NCBI RefSeq assembly: GCF_000377505.1
Contig: NZ_KB898200.1
Span: forward strand, 45,665-109,664
Source: Paenibacillus massiliensis 2301065 = DSM 16942
Lineage (GTDB): Bacteria; Bacillota; Bacilli; Paenibacillales; Paenibacillaceae
Reading direction: 5' to 3'
Length of the DNA: 64,000 nucleotides
The notes beneath the pieces are model-generated. The model did not search any database, was not told where the DNA came from, and worked only from the letters and a program-made list of their open reading frames with translations. Positions 43,376 through 52,631 of the stretch are shown here, one piece after another. How positions within the stretch are numbered: the stretch's first letter is position 1; every line of letters begins with the position of its first letter. The position numbers and the translations under genes were made by a program.

Positions 43376-44665
43376 ATGAAGAAAGTAAAATCTGTAATCT
43401 ATCAAAAACTGTATAAGGTAGCTATTAAATTAAAACCAGTGATTGTTAAATGGGTATCTTTTGAGTCAAGGCAAAGAATTAAGGCGAAACTTCTTAAAAC
43501 AGCTTTTCCTATACAGAAAAGTGGTAGACAGGTGCATCTTGGTGGGGATTTTACTGGGATAAATCTTGTAGGGTATGCTCGTGCCGAGATGGGAATTGGT
43601 GAATCGTGCAGAATAGCAGCTAAGAGTCTTTCAACCACTGATATTCCTTTTGGAATTATTAATTTTACAGGAACTAGTACTGCTAGTATGAATGATACTA
43701 CATGGATTCATAAAGAGGTAGAGAACCCAAAATTTAATGTTAATATGTTTCATATTAATGCTGAGCAAATGATGGAGGTATATTCGAAATATGGTAACTC
43801 CATCTTTGAGGGCAGATATAACATTGGATTCTGGCATTGGGAGTTACCTGACTTTCCGGATGAATGGAGCGAAAGCTTTAATTTGGTCGATGAAATATGG
43901 GCTCCTTCTACCTTCGTTGTCGATTCAATTGCTCAGAAGAGTCCTGTTCCTGTTGTGAAGATTCCACATAGTATTGAAGTCGCTATTCACAATCTGAGAG
44001 ACAGAAATTACTTTAAATTACCTAATAATGCTTTTTTGTTCTTAACCATGTATGATTTGAAAAGTTACCAGAGTCGAAAGAATCCAAAGGCTTCTATACA
44101 AGCTTTCCAATTAGCTTTTTTGCCGGAGGATCAATCTGTCGGCCTTGTAGTTAAGGTGAACGGAGTTGCTACTGGAGCGTCCGAGTTATCAGAGTTATAT
44201 CACCTTATAGGGCAGTACAAAAACATTCATTTGATTACAGAAACTCTTTCTAGAAACGATACAAATGCATTGATTTCTGTTACGGATAGTTATATATCAC
44301 TTCATCGCAGTGAAGGGTTCGGTCTTGGTCTGGCTGAAGCAATGTATCTGGGCAAGCCAGTGATTGGAACAGGATGGTCCTCAAATACCGATTTTATGAA
44401 CCAAAATAACGCATGCCTGGTCAACTATAGCTTAGTTAAATTAGATCAGGATTTTGGTCCGTATAAGGCTTATCAGTACTGGGCTGATCCAGAAGTCGAA
44501 CATGCAAGTCAATACATGTACAGACTATATACAGATAGTGATTTTTATACACGAACTGCAAACAATGGAGAGCTGTATATAAAAAAGTACTATTCTCCAC
44601 AAGCCATTGGGGATTTAGTTAAGAAGAGACTAGAATATATATCTAAGTGGAAATTTGGGGGATGA
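43376..44665 (+). CDS. GT4-family glycosyltransferase
   Basis: 429 residues from the ATG at 43376, which has AAGGAAG 11 bases upstream (an in-frame ATG at 43355 has none). GT-B fold with the GT4 C-terminal half: YISLHRSEGFGLGLAEAMYLGKPVIGTGWSSNTDF, where the Glu pair (E-G-F-G-L ... E) is the nucleotide-sugar signature. The N-terminal half starts with a basic amphipathic stretch (KKVKSVIYQKLYKVAIKL) that could dock to the membrane. It opens the AT-rich plus-strand block, with the manC start just 2 bases after its stop. Sugar specificity not known; rhamnose or mannose are plausible from the context. Confidence 0.85.
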   Translation: MKKVKSVIYQKLYKVAIKLKPVIVKWVSFESRQRIKAKLLKTAFPIQKSGRQVHLGGDFTGINLVGYARAEMGIGESCRIAAKSLSTTDIPFGIINFTGTSTASMNDTTWIHKEVENPKFNVNMFHINAEQMMEVYSKYGNSIFEGRYNIGFWHWELPDFPDEWSESFNLVDEIWAPSTFVVDSIAQKSPVPVVKIPHSIEVAIHNLRDRNYFKLPNNAFLFLTMYDLKSYQSRKNPKASIQAFQLAFLPEDQSVGLVVKVNGVATGASELSELYHLIGQYKNIHLITETLSRNDTNALISVTDSYISLHRSEGFGLGLAEAMYLGKPVIGTGWSSNTDFMNQNNACLVNYSLVKLDQDFGPYKAYQYWADPEVEHASQYMYRLYTDSDFYTRTANNGELYIKKYYSPQAIGDLVKKRLEYISKWKFGG

Positions 44666-44666
44666 A

Positions 44667-45743
44667 ATGAATATTACATGTGTAATTATGGCTGGCGGAA
44701 AAGGGGAAAGGTTCTGGCCAAAGAGTAGAACCAATCTTCCAAAACAGTTTTTGAATATTTCAGGTAATAAATCAATGATTCAACAGTCCATTGCTCGTCT
44801 TGAAATGCTGACAGATATAACCAGAATATTCATTGTAACGAACGAGTTGTATGCTGAATTAATTAAGGCACAAATTCCTACTCTGCCACACGAGAACATT
44901 ATTATTGAGCCTGTGGGGAGAAATACAGCACCATGTATTGGACTTGCATCAGTTATTATTGAGGAACGTTACCCAGACAGCACGATGATTGTTATTCCTT
45001 CTGATCATATCATAGAGAATGAGGAAGGCTTTGTTAATATACTTAAAACTGCAGTAGTGGTTGCTCAGGATAATGGAAGTTTAGTCACACTGGGGATTCA
45101 GCCTTCCTATCCGGAAACTGGATATGGCTATATTGAAAGTAGTAATCGGTCGATAACTATAAATGATCTTCCGGTTCATAAGGTGAATAAGTTTGTTGAA
45201 AAACCAGACCTGCTAACAGCGCAATCATATCTAGAAGCAGGGAACTTTTTCTGGAATAGTGGGATTTTTGTCTGGAAAGTCGATACTATTAGAGGTTACA
45301 TAAAAGAACTTATGCCAGAGATGCATGATATTCTTGAGAAAATGAAGGTAGCCCTACCTACAGATGATTGCGACGACATTATACGGTCTGAATTTTTGAA
45401 TATGCCAGATCAATCCATTGATTACGGGATAATGGAGAAAGTGAATAATATTCACGTGATACCTTGTGTTTTTGGTTGGGATGATGTAGGGAGCTGGACA
45501 GCCCTAGAGAGAATTAATGAACTGGATGACAACGGAAACGTAATTCGTGGTAATATTCTTAACTTGGATACTAAGCGTTGTATCATTGAAAGTAATGGGA
45601 AATTAATTGCAACTTTAGGCATTGAGGATCTAATTATAGTTGATACTGAAGATGTGACTCTAATTTGTACTAAGGATAAAGCACAAGAAGTGAAGTTGCT
45701 GCTTAAGGAACTGAGAATGCAGAAAATGGAAGAATATCTATAG
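44667..45743 (+). CDS. manC: Mannose-1-phosphate guanylyltransferase
   Basis: 358 residues from the ATG at 44667 (the TTG at 44655 lies in the preceding gene). Motifs: AGGKGERFWPKSRTNLPKQF at residues 9-28 (GTP binding), IIEPVGRNTAPCIGLA, and PSDHIIEN; KFVEKPD and NSGIFVWK follow. The protein has no C-terminal phosphomannose isomerase domain, so it is the short monofunctional form. It makes GDP-mannose for the following gmd and rmd genes. No phosphomannomutase is in the window. Confidence 0.92.
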   Translation: MNITCVIMAGGKGERFWPKSRTNLPKQFLNISGNKSMIQQSIARLEMLTDITRIFIVTNELYAELIKAQIPTLPHENIIIEPVGRNTAPCIGLASVIIEERYPDSTMIVIPSDHIIENEEGFVNILKTAVVVAQDNGSLVTLGIQPSYPETGYGYIESSNRSITINDLPVHKVNKFVEKPDLLTAQSYLEAGNFFWNSGIFVWKVDTIRGYIKELMPEMHDILEKMKVALPTDDCDDIIRSEFLNMPDQSIDYGIMEKVNNIHVIPCVFGWDDVGSWTALERINELDDNGNVIRGNILNLDTKRCIIESNGKLIATLGIEDLIIVDTEDVTLICTKDKAQEVKLLLKELRMQKMEEYL

Positions 45744-45796
45744 GTTACACCAATCTTAATTATATATTAATTGCGTGATGAAGGGGACTTTAAACA

Positions 45797-46780
45797 ATGG
45801 CTAAGAATGCACTGGTTACAGGTATTACAGGACAGGATGGTTCATATTTGGCGGAATTACTGCTCGCAAAGGGCTATAAAGTGTATGGATTACGTCGTAG
45901 AACTAGTACTCCAATTATGACTAACATAGAGCATATTAAAAATGAGATTGAATTTATTGATGGAGACTTGCTAGATCAGGGCTCGCTGATTCAAGCTATC
46001 CAAAAGTCAAACCCCGATGAAGTATACAACTTGGCGGCTCAGTCCTTCGTGGCAACATCGTGGGATCAGCCAGGAGTTACAGGGCAGGCAACAGGGGTAG
46101 GAGTAACCAATATGCTTGAGGCTGTACGTTACATTAAGCCTGAAGCTAAATTCTATCAAGCATCTAGCAGCGAAATGTTCGGTAAAGTAGTAGAGACACC
46201 ACAAAAGGAAACAACTCCTTTTTATCCTCGAAGCCCATATGGGGTAGCAAAGGTATACGGTCATTGGATCACAGTCAATTACCGCGAAAGCTTTGATATG
46301 TTCGCATGTTCTGGTATTTTGTTTAATCATGAATCTCCACGCCGTGGTGTAGAGTTTGTTACTCGAAAGGTAACAGATGCAGTGGCGCGTATAAAGTTAG
46401 GTCTTCAAGGCGAATTGCGCATGGGAAATCTGGATGCTAAACGTGATTGGGGCTTTGCTGGCGACTATGTGAAGGCTATGTGGCTGATGTTGCAGCAGGA
46501 CACACCTGATGATTATGTTATTTCTACGGGAGAAACGCACACCGTTGAAGAGTTGGTGCAAATTGCATTTGATCATGTTGGGCTTAACTGGCAAGATTAC
46601 GTTGTTATTGATCCAAAATTTGTTCGCCCTGCAGAGGTAGATCTTCTTCTAGGGGACTGCACAAAAGCTAAAAAGAAACTAGGCTGGGAACTTGAAGTTG
46701 GGTTTGAACAACTGGTGAAAATGATGGTAGATAGTGACATGAATAGAGTTTCTAACCTCCTCAAGACAGGTAGTCTATAA
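45797..46780 (+). CDS. gmd: GDP-mannose 4,6-dehydratase
   Basis: 327 residues of extended-SDR type. NADP+ site TGITGQDGSYLAE (8-20), catalytic SSSEMFG around 123-129, Tyr148 and Lys152 (SPYGVAKVYG), and NHESPRRG, a GMD fingerprint that binds the GDP-mannose. It converts GDP-mannose to GDP-4-keto-6-deoxy-mannose. The stop is directly followed by the rmd ATG with no gap. Together manC-gmd-rmd form a GDP-D-rhamnose module. Confidence 0.95.
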   Translation: MAKNALVTGITGQDGSYLAELLLAKGYKVYGLRRRTSTPIMTNIEHIKNEIEFIDGDLLDQGSLIQAIQKSNPDEVYNLAAQSFVATSWDQPGVTGQATGVGVTNMLEAVRYIKPEAKFYQASSSEMFGKVVETPQKETTPFYPRSPYGVAKVYGHWITVNYRESFDMFACSGILFNHESPRRGVEFVTRKVTDAVARIKLGLQGELRMGNLDAKRDWGFAGDYVKAMWLMLQQDTPDDYVISTGETHTVEELVQIAFDHVGLNWQDYVVIDPKFVRPAEVDLLLGDCTKAKKKLGWELEVGFEQLVKMMVDSDMNRVSNLLKTGSL

Positions 46781-47728
46781 ATGAAGAGAGCACTTATAAC
46801 AGGGATAAACGGTTTTGTTGGTCAATATTTAGCCAAGGAACTGGAATCAAACGGTTATGAGGTATGGGGGAGTTCACGAAGTGACTCCCTCAATTTTCAG
46901 AACAATGCAAATCTGATTACCCTTCAATATGGTAATAAACAAAAAATAGTAGAAGCTCTAGAAGCCATTCAACCCACAGTTCTCTTTCATCTATCTGCAC
47001 TGAGTTCTGTTGCAAAATCATGGAATGCTATAGCGGAGACTTTTGAGACTAATCTGATGGCGACGATTGAACTGGTAGAGGCTGTTCGCTCCTCATCAAT
47101 TGCAAATGAGCTTAAAATTGTATCTGTTGGTTCTTCAGAGCAATATGGCTTGGTAGATAAACAGCCTATTACTGAAGACGCAGCTCTAAATCCTTTAAAC
47201 CCGTATGGGTTGTCCAAGTTAACAATGGAGAAAACATTGTTTTTATATCAAAAATTATATGATATGAACATTGTCCATGTTAGACCCTTTAATCATATTG
47301 GGCCTGGTCAGCGCCTTGGATTTGTCGTAACTGATTTTGTAAAACAAATTACAGATATTGAAAAAGGACTTGCACGTCCTTTTATAGGCGTGGGAGATTT
47401 AACAGCGAGAAGGGACTTTACGGATGTACGAGACATTGTAAAGGGCTATCGTCTGGTTAGTGAAGTGGGCATTAAAGGTGAGGCGTATAATATTTGTTCT
47501 GGCGTTTCTGTAGAAATTCAGAGCATTCTTGATACATTGTTATCATTTGCTTCTAAACAAATTGAAGTTTATACAGATAATGAAAAGATCAGACCTGTAA
47601 ATATACTAGAGTACTATGGAGACAACAGTAAGTTACGTAATCTTACTGGCTGGTCTCCTGAGATTGCTTTGGAAGACAGTCTGAAAGATATCTACGATTA
47701 TTGGATGAATACTGAGGTTTCGATATAA
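46781..47728 (+). CDS. rmd: GDP-6-deoxy-4-keto-mannose reductase (GDP-D-rhamnose synthase)
   Basis: 315-residue SDR reductase: ITGINGFVGQYLAKEL for cofactor, VGSSEQYG (about 117-123), catalytic Tyr142 and Lys146 (NPYGLSKL), and RPFNHIGPGQRLGFVVTDF. It keeps the Rmd-type layout and not that of GDP-fucose synthase (WcaG, which has an epimerase Cys-His pair). The product is therefore expected to be GDP-D-rhamnose, as known from Aneurinibacillus S-layer glycan synthesis. It abuts gmd. Confidence 0.88.
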   Translation: MKRALITGINGFVGQYLAKELESNGYEVWGSSRSDSLNFQNNANLITLQYGNKQKIVEALEAIQPTVLFHLSALSSVAKSWNAIAETFETNLMATIELVEAVRSSSIANELKIVSVGSSEQYGLVDKQPITEDAALNPLNPYGLSKLTMEKTLFLYQKLYDMNIVHVRPFNHIGPGQRLGFVVTDFVKQITDIEKGLARPFIGVGDLTARRDFTDVRDIVKGYRLVSEVGIKGEAYNICSGVSVEIQSILDTLLSFASKQIEVYTDNEKIRPVNILEYYGDNSKLRNLTGWSPEIALEDSLKDIYDYWMNTEVSI

Positions 47729-47769
47729 TCGAAACCAGTAATTTTTTACTTTGACAAAGGAGAACTACT

Positions 47770-48573
47770 TTGAACTTAATGGTGAATTTTACTAAAGATG
47801 TTTTACGGCAAAGAAAAATGCTGCTTAATATGTCAAAAAACGATTTTAAATCACGCTTTCTTGGTTCCGCATTGGGAGTAGTCTGGGGGTTTATAGCTCC
47901 TCTTATAACTATAGTTATCTATTGGCTTGTGTTTGAGTTTGGGTTGAAATCAGGTGGACGAGCAGACCAGGTTCCTTTTGTATTGTGGATGGTTATAGGG
48001 ATGGTCCCATGGTTGTTTTATTCAGATGCTATATCAGGGGCTAGTAATTCTCTAATGGAATATAATTATATAGTGAAAAAAATAGTGTTTAATTTAAAGT
48101 TCATTCCACTAATTAAAATTATATCCTCCTCATTCGTTCATATTATTTTTCTTATTCTTAGTATGATATTAGTTTTTTCATATGGTTATTGGCCAACCGT
48201 CTATTGGTTTCAATTTTTAGTCATAATTCCATATTGCTATATTACTATAATGGCAATTTCATATTTTAATGCGGCTTTGGTACCCTTTTTCCGGGATTTC
48301 CCACAAATTATATCCATAGTACTACAATTTGCATTTTGGGTAACGCCTATCATTTGGGATATGGCCATAGTTCCCGATAATATTAAGTGGCTATTTCAAT
48401 TGAATCCACTGTACTATTTAGTCGAAGGCTACAGATCCATTTTCGTATATCAACAAAACTTTTTAGTTGATAATCCTGGTTTCTGGATCATGTTTGCAGC
48501 AATGTCAATTCTGCTTGTAGTCGCCATGAAAATTTATAATCGTTTAGAGGGTACTTATGCGGATATGCTTTAA
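47770..48573 (+). CDS. wzm: Polysaccharide ABC exporter permease (Wzm-type)
   Basis: 267 residues with six predicted helices, ABC-2 family; FLGSALGVVWGFIAPLITIV and NPLYYLVEGYRSIF are typical of Wzm/TagG. The start is a TTG at 47770 with AGGAGA 7 bases upstream; the ATG at 47779 would be too far away. It pairs with the downstream ATPase. Export by Wzm-Wzt implies a polymer that is finished in the cytoplasm before export, unlike the Wzx/Wzy route. Confidence 0.92.
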   Translation: MNLMVNFTKDVLRQRKMLLNMSKNDFKSRFLGSALGVVWGFIAPLITIVIYWLVFEFGLKSGGRADQVPFVLWMVIGMVPWLFYSDAISGASNSLMEYNYIVKKIVFNLKFIPLIKIISSSFVHIIFLILSMILVFSYGYWPTVYWFQFLVIIPYCYITIMAISYFNAALVPFFRDFPQIISIVLQFAFWVTPIIWDMAIVPDNIKWLFQLNPLYYLVEGYRSIFVYQQNFLVDNPGFWIMFAAMSILLVVAMKIYNRLEGTYADML

Positions 48574-48663
48574 GATAATGGGGTTATCATCATTAAAGTA
48601 ACTCTTTTTTAACATCTTGATTTACTTATTGATTAAAATTGCAGCAATCTAGGAGAAGATGAT

Positions 48664-50022
48664 ATGCAAAGAATAAGCACCAACAGTGAAAGTGTAATAA
48701 GTCAAGAGGATGCTGACAAAGTTATTAGTTTATCAATGGTAGATAAAGAATATAAACTTTATACCAATCCGAATGATCGTTTTAAAGAGATTTTCTCTAA
48801 TAAAAAACTGCATACGACAAAGAAAGCTTTAAGTAATATTTCGTTGGACATTTATAAAAAAGAAGCTGTTGGTATTATTGGTACTAATGGAGCTGGAAAA
48901 TCAACCCTACTAAAAATATTAACGGGAATTCTTACACCAACTAGTGGTGAATTATCCATAAATGGAAGAGTATCAGCTATACTCGAGCTAGGAGCAGGCT
49001 TTAATCCTGAAAAAAGTGGGTTTGAAAATATTAAGTACACTTGCATGCTCATGGGGCTTAGCGATGAAGAAATTGATTCGAAAATTTCTTCGATTTGTGA
49101 ATTTGCTGATATTGGTGACTATATATATCAACCCGTTAAAATGTACTCCAGTGGTATGGTTGCTCGTGTAGCATTTGCAACAGCAGTAAGTGTGGACCCT
49201 GATATTTTAATTGTTGACGAGGCTCTTTCAGTTGGAGATGCTTATTTCCAGGCTAAGTCCATTGCTAAAATGAAAGAATTAATTAAAGATAAGACTGTTA
49301 TTTTTGTATCTCACACGATGGACGTAATACGTAGTTTTTGTAAACGAGTTATTTATATAAAAGACGGAACCGTTTTTATGGATGGGGATGTAAGAAGCGT
49401 CACCCAACAATATGAAAAGGATAACAATCAACGTTTAGCTGTTTTGGATAAATCCATGTCTTTGGATAAATTGATTAGCAAAAAGGGCGGGAATATACCT
49501 GACGGCTTCAAGACATATGATGAGCTAATTGATAAAGAGTTTGACAAACGAGTTAAAGATTTGCGAGCTGGGACAGGAGAAGTTCAATTTATACGAGCAG
49601 ACCTTTATGTTGATGGTGAGCTAAGTAATACAGCTCCATTTGGTTCTACAATGACACTAAAGCTGTATTTTAAGTGTACTGAGGATATTCCTGAAGGTGG
49701 AACGATCGGCTATACCATTCGAAATAGAAATGGCGTTGATGTATTTGGTCTAAATTCCTACAACAAAATTGAGTTGCTGCCAGAACTGAAATCCGGGGAT
49801 ATTAAAGTTGCGAATATAACTTTTAAAAACATTCTTGCCCCTGGAGAGGGATATGTTGTGGGATTAGGATTGAAATCTAAATTGCATAATTCTACTTTTA
49901 TGGATAGTATTTATTCTGCTATCATCTTTGATGTTCCTTTACTTGAGAACCAGAATTGGGTTCCAGGCTTGGTCTACGTTGAACAAAATTACAAACTTGC
50001 TTCAATAGGAGGAGACGAATGA
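48664..50022 (+). CDS. wzt: Polysaccharide ABC exporter ATPase with C-terminal Wzt-type domain
   Basis: 452 residues. The nucleotide-binding domain (about 20-255) has Walker A GTNGAGKST (73-81), signature YSSGMVARV and Walker B ILIVDEALSVGD. The additional C-terminal domain of about 150 residues (from TGEVQFIRADLYVDG) is beta-rich and corresponds to the Wzt C-terminal carbohydrate-binding module. In E. coli O8/O9a that module reads the terminal cap of the finished chain, so export is tied to chain termination. Here this suggests that a capped glycan is recognised, and a capping-type enzyme is indeed encoded downstream (52632-54791). It overlaps the next gene by ATGA. Confidence 0.92.
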   Translation: MQRISTNSESVISQEDADKVISLSMVDKEYKLYTNPNDRFKEIFSNKKLHTTKKALSNISLDIYKKEAVGIIGTNGAGKSTLLKILTGILTPTSGELSINGRVSAILELGAGFNPEKSGFENIKYTCMLMGLSDEEIDSKISSICEFADIGDYIYQPVKMYSSGMVARVAFATAVSVDPDILIVDEALSVGDAYFQAKSIAKMKELIKDKTVIFVSHTMDVIRSFCKRVIYIKDGTVFMDGDVRSVTQQYEKDNNQRLAVLDKSMSLDKLISKKGGNIPDGFKTYDELIDKEFDKRVKDLRAGTGEVQFIRADLYVDGELSNTAPFGSTMTLKLYFKCTEDIPEGGTIGYTIRNRNGVDVFGLNSYNKIELLPELKSGDIKVANITFKNILAPGEGYVVGLGLKSKLHNSTFMDSIYSAIIFDVPLLENQNWVPGLVYVEQNYKLASIGGDE

Positions 50023-50708
50023 AGCTTGTGATATTGGCAGCTGGCATTGGTAGTCGTCTAGGCGAAGGTATACCGAAAGCTTTAGTAGAAATCCAAGCTT
50101 CTCGAACAATTCTAGATCAGCAAATTGAAAATTTTCGTGATATCGTAGGTATCAATAATATTACGGTTGTTGTTGGTTTTGAGAAAGAGAAGATTATGAA
50201 GCTTTATCCTGAAGTTTCGTATGTCTACAATGAAAATTACCTTAAGACCAACACTTCAAAAAGCTTATTACTTGCTTTGGAGAACATTAGAGATGAGGAT
50301 GTTATCTTCGTAAATGGTGATACTTACTTTAGCAAACGAACGGCTCAGGATATTAGTAAGTGCACCAGAACATCTGTTATGGTCAATGTGGAATCTACCT
50401 CTGATGAAGAAGTCAAATATAGGCTAGACGATGAGGGGAAGATTTGTGAATTATCCAAAGAAGTCATTGATGCGCAAGGTGAAGCAGTGGGTATAAATTT
50501 CATTAAATCTGAAGATTTATCTTCTGTAAAAAGGGAGCTTGCAGCAGTAGCAGAAATGGATTATTTTGAAAAAGCATTTGAGAACTTAATAATAAAGAAA
50601 GAAATTTCGGTATTTCCTTTAAGTATTAATAATGAATTTGTAAAAGAAATAGATTTCCCAGAAGACTTACAGAAAGTAAGGGATTTTCTGGAAACCTATA
50701 GATCTTAA
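50019..50708 (+). CDS. LicC-like sugar/choline-phosphate nucleotidyltransferase
   Basis: 229 residues with a nucleotidyltransferase fold: start VILAAGIGSRLGEGIPKAL (G-X-G-X-R and Lys), YNENYLKTNTSKSLLLALEN, which resembles the NxxY/NxxS segment of LicC-type CTP:phosphocholine cytidylyltransferases, and VNGDTYF for metal. It starts within the wzt stop codon, so is translated with it. It may make a CDP-activated group (choline, glycerol or another alcohol) for decoration or capping. The acceptor and base specificity are not determinable. No LicD transferase is seen in the window; the CDP-glycerol-transferase-like domain in 52632-54791 is a possible user. Confidence 0.75.
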   Translation: MKLVILAAGIGSRLGEGIPKALVEIQASRTILDQQIENFRDIVGINNITVVVGFEKEKIMKLYPEVSYVYNENYLKTNTSKSLLLALENIRDEDVIFVNGDTYFSKRTAQDISKCTRTSVMVNVESTSDEEVKYRLDDEGKICELSKEVIDAQGEAVGINFIKSEDLSSVKRELAAVAEMDYFEKAFENLIIKKEISVFPLSINNEFVKEIDFPEDLQKVRDFLETYRS

Positions 50709-50721
50709 TAGAGGTGAACTA

Positions 50722-52587
50722 GTGAAACAAGTCCTGATAAAACTCCGGAACAAACTCCAAAAGCATACTTTCTACTATTGGATTGTAGCATTTTTATTCT
50801 GGTTCTTTAATAATTTTTTTACTTTTGTACCCATTCAGCGAGCGCGCAAATCATATTTGAGTGTTTTTTTTCGTGTGAAAATTAGTAAAAGTGCATATAT
50901 TGGAAGTGGACAAAAAATAACTGGGTACCATAACGGCGTAAGCTTACGTATTGGGCATAATACAATAATAAATAGGAACTGTTATATTGATGGTCGTTCC
51001 GGAATTACGATTGGGAATAATGTTAATATTTCCTTCGGTACTACATTAATCACCTTACAGCATGACTATAATTCTCCTGATTTTGCTTGTGAAGGTAAGT
51101 CTATAATTATCCATGATTATGTATGGATAGGAGCAAATGCAACTATTTTACCTGGTGTAACGATCGGTGAAGGAGCTGTTGTGGCTGCAGGAGCAGTGGT
51201 AACACGAAATGTAGCCCCTTTTACAGTAGTCGGCGGTGTTCCAGCTCGTTATATTACAGATAGAAACAGATCACTGGTATATAATAATACCTTCAAACCG
51301 ATACTGGATACTGATATTGCAGATGACAGTAAATTTTATAGAAGTAATAACTATCAGAATGATATTAAGAAGAAACAAGTAGCCTTAATAACATTAGCTC
51401 CTTTTTTGCCTATAGACTCTGGGGGCAAACTTGCAACAGCTAATACGATCCTACCTTTAGCTGATGAGTATGACTTTCACCTTTTCACATTCCAAATTCC
51501 TGGCGATGATTCTTATCAAGCAAACAAAGAGATGTACGATAAGTTATTCAAGTCTGTCACACTTATACCAAAGCCTAGAATGTTGCATGAGTTGTCTCCC
51601 TTTGAAAAAGTGAAATTTATCCTTAAGCATTCCATGCATAGATTACCATTAATGGATATTAGCTTTTATAGCCAAGAGATGATACAAGCAATTAAAAGAC
51701 TAAAATCAGATACCGGAATAGACATCATTGAAGCTCACAATCTACATTGTTCTTATGTTAAGAGATTTTTTCCTAAGATTCCTATGGTTTTAGTTAATCA
51801 GAATATAGAGGGAGATTTATTTCCTTTTTGGGAGCCTGCAACAAATTCAAAACTGAAATGGTTAGTTTGGAAAACAGTTGCTAAAATCAGCAGAAAAAAT
51901 ACGTTCGACATAGAAATAGGTAACTTATACAACATTGAGTCGAAAATATTTATGTCCAAAGAAGACATGTCTCGTGTGAATAGTGTGAAAAGTTATAATG
52001 AATTTATTCCCATTGCGTTTGAAGCAGCTCCAATTAGTACAAAGAATTATGATGGAAAGTTACACGTTTTGTGGTTAGGGGGGTTCGGATGGTATCCTAA
52101 TGAAGAGGGAATGCGCTGGTTCATTTCAGAAGTCTATCCACATATAAAAAATGATGAAAGAATTGTCTTCCATATTATTGGAGGTTCACCGTTCGAGGAA
52201 TTACGGGAGTTGCATAAGCCTGGTCGGTTTGAGGTGTTGGGGCGAGTAGATGACCTTAGCCCATTTTTTGAGAATTCACATGTGCTTATTTCACCTATTC
52301 TTTCTGGCAGTGGTGTACGCATTAAAATTCTGGAGTCCATGAGTATGGGGCTAGCAATTGTAGCTACAACACGTGGTGCTCAAGGAATAGAGGTAGTACA
52401 TGGAGACAATATTTTAATTACCGATGATCCTTTAAGTTATGCTAACTATTTAGTTGAATTATCTAATAACCAAGCATTGGTAGAGCAGCTTAGGTTAAAT
52501 TCACTCAAGTATATTCAGGAAAATCATAGTATGTCGCAGGCATTGTTTATGAAGCGTAGAACATATGATAGAATCGCTGTGAAATAA
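50722..52587 (+). CDS. Fusion of a hexapeptide acetyltransferase and a GT4 glycosyltransferase
   Basis: 621 residues in one uninterrupted frame. Residues 1-190: a left-handed beta-helix acetyltransferase of the maltose/serine acetyltransferase type (IRIGHNTIINRNCYIDG-like turns; HDYNSPDF with catalytic His; WIGANATILPGVTIGEGAVV). Residues 215-615: a GT-B glycosyltransferase with SPILSGSGVRIKILESMSMG, the GT4 donor-site signature. N-terminal residues 14-40 are hydrophobic and could anchor it. GTG start at 50722 with GAGGTG 5 bases before. The fusion suggests that a sugar is added and O-acetylated by one enzyme, though which sugar is unknown. These domains usually come as separate proteins. Confidence 0.87.
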   Translation: MKQVLIKLRNKLQKHTFYYWIVAFLFWFFNNFFTFVPIQRARKSYLSVFFRVKISKSAYIGSGQKITGYHNGVSLRIGHNTIINRNCYIDGRSGITIGNNVNISFGTTLITLQHDYNSPDFACEGKSIIIHDYVWIGANATILPGVTIGEGAVVAAGAVVTRNVAPFTVVGGVPARYITDRNRSLVYNNTFKPILDTDIADDSKFYRSNNYQNDIKKKQVALITLAPFLPIDSGGKLATANTILPLADEYDFHLFTFQIPGDDSYQANKEMYDKLFKSVTLIPKPRMLHELSPFEKVKFILKHSMHRLPLMDISFYSQEMIQAIKRLKSDTGIDIIEAHNLHCSYVKRFFPKIPMVLVNQNIEGDLFPFWEPATNSKLKWLVWKTVAKISRKNTFDIEIGNLYNIESKIFMSKEDMSRVNSVKSYNEFIPIAFEAAPISTKNYDGKLHVLWLGGFGWYPNEEGMRWFISEVYPHIKNDERIVFHIIGGSPFEELRELHKPGRFEVLGRVDDLSPFFENSHVLISPILSGSGVRIKILESMSMGLAIVATTRGAQGIEVVHGDNILITDDPLSYANYLVELSNNQALVEQLRLNSLKYIQENHSMSQALFMKRRTYDRIAVK

Positions 52588-52631
52588 AAACTTTAAAAGG
52601 TGCTTTCATATTGAAGTTAGGGAGTGAGAGT

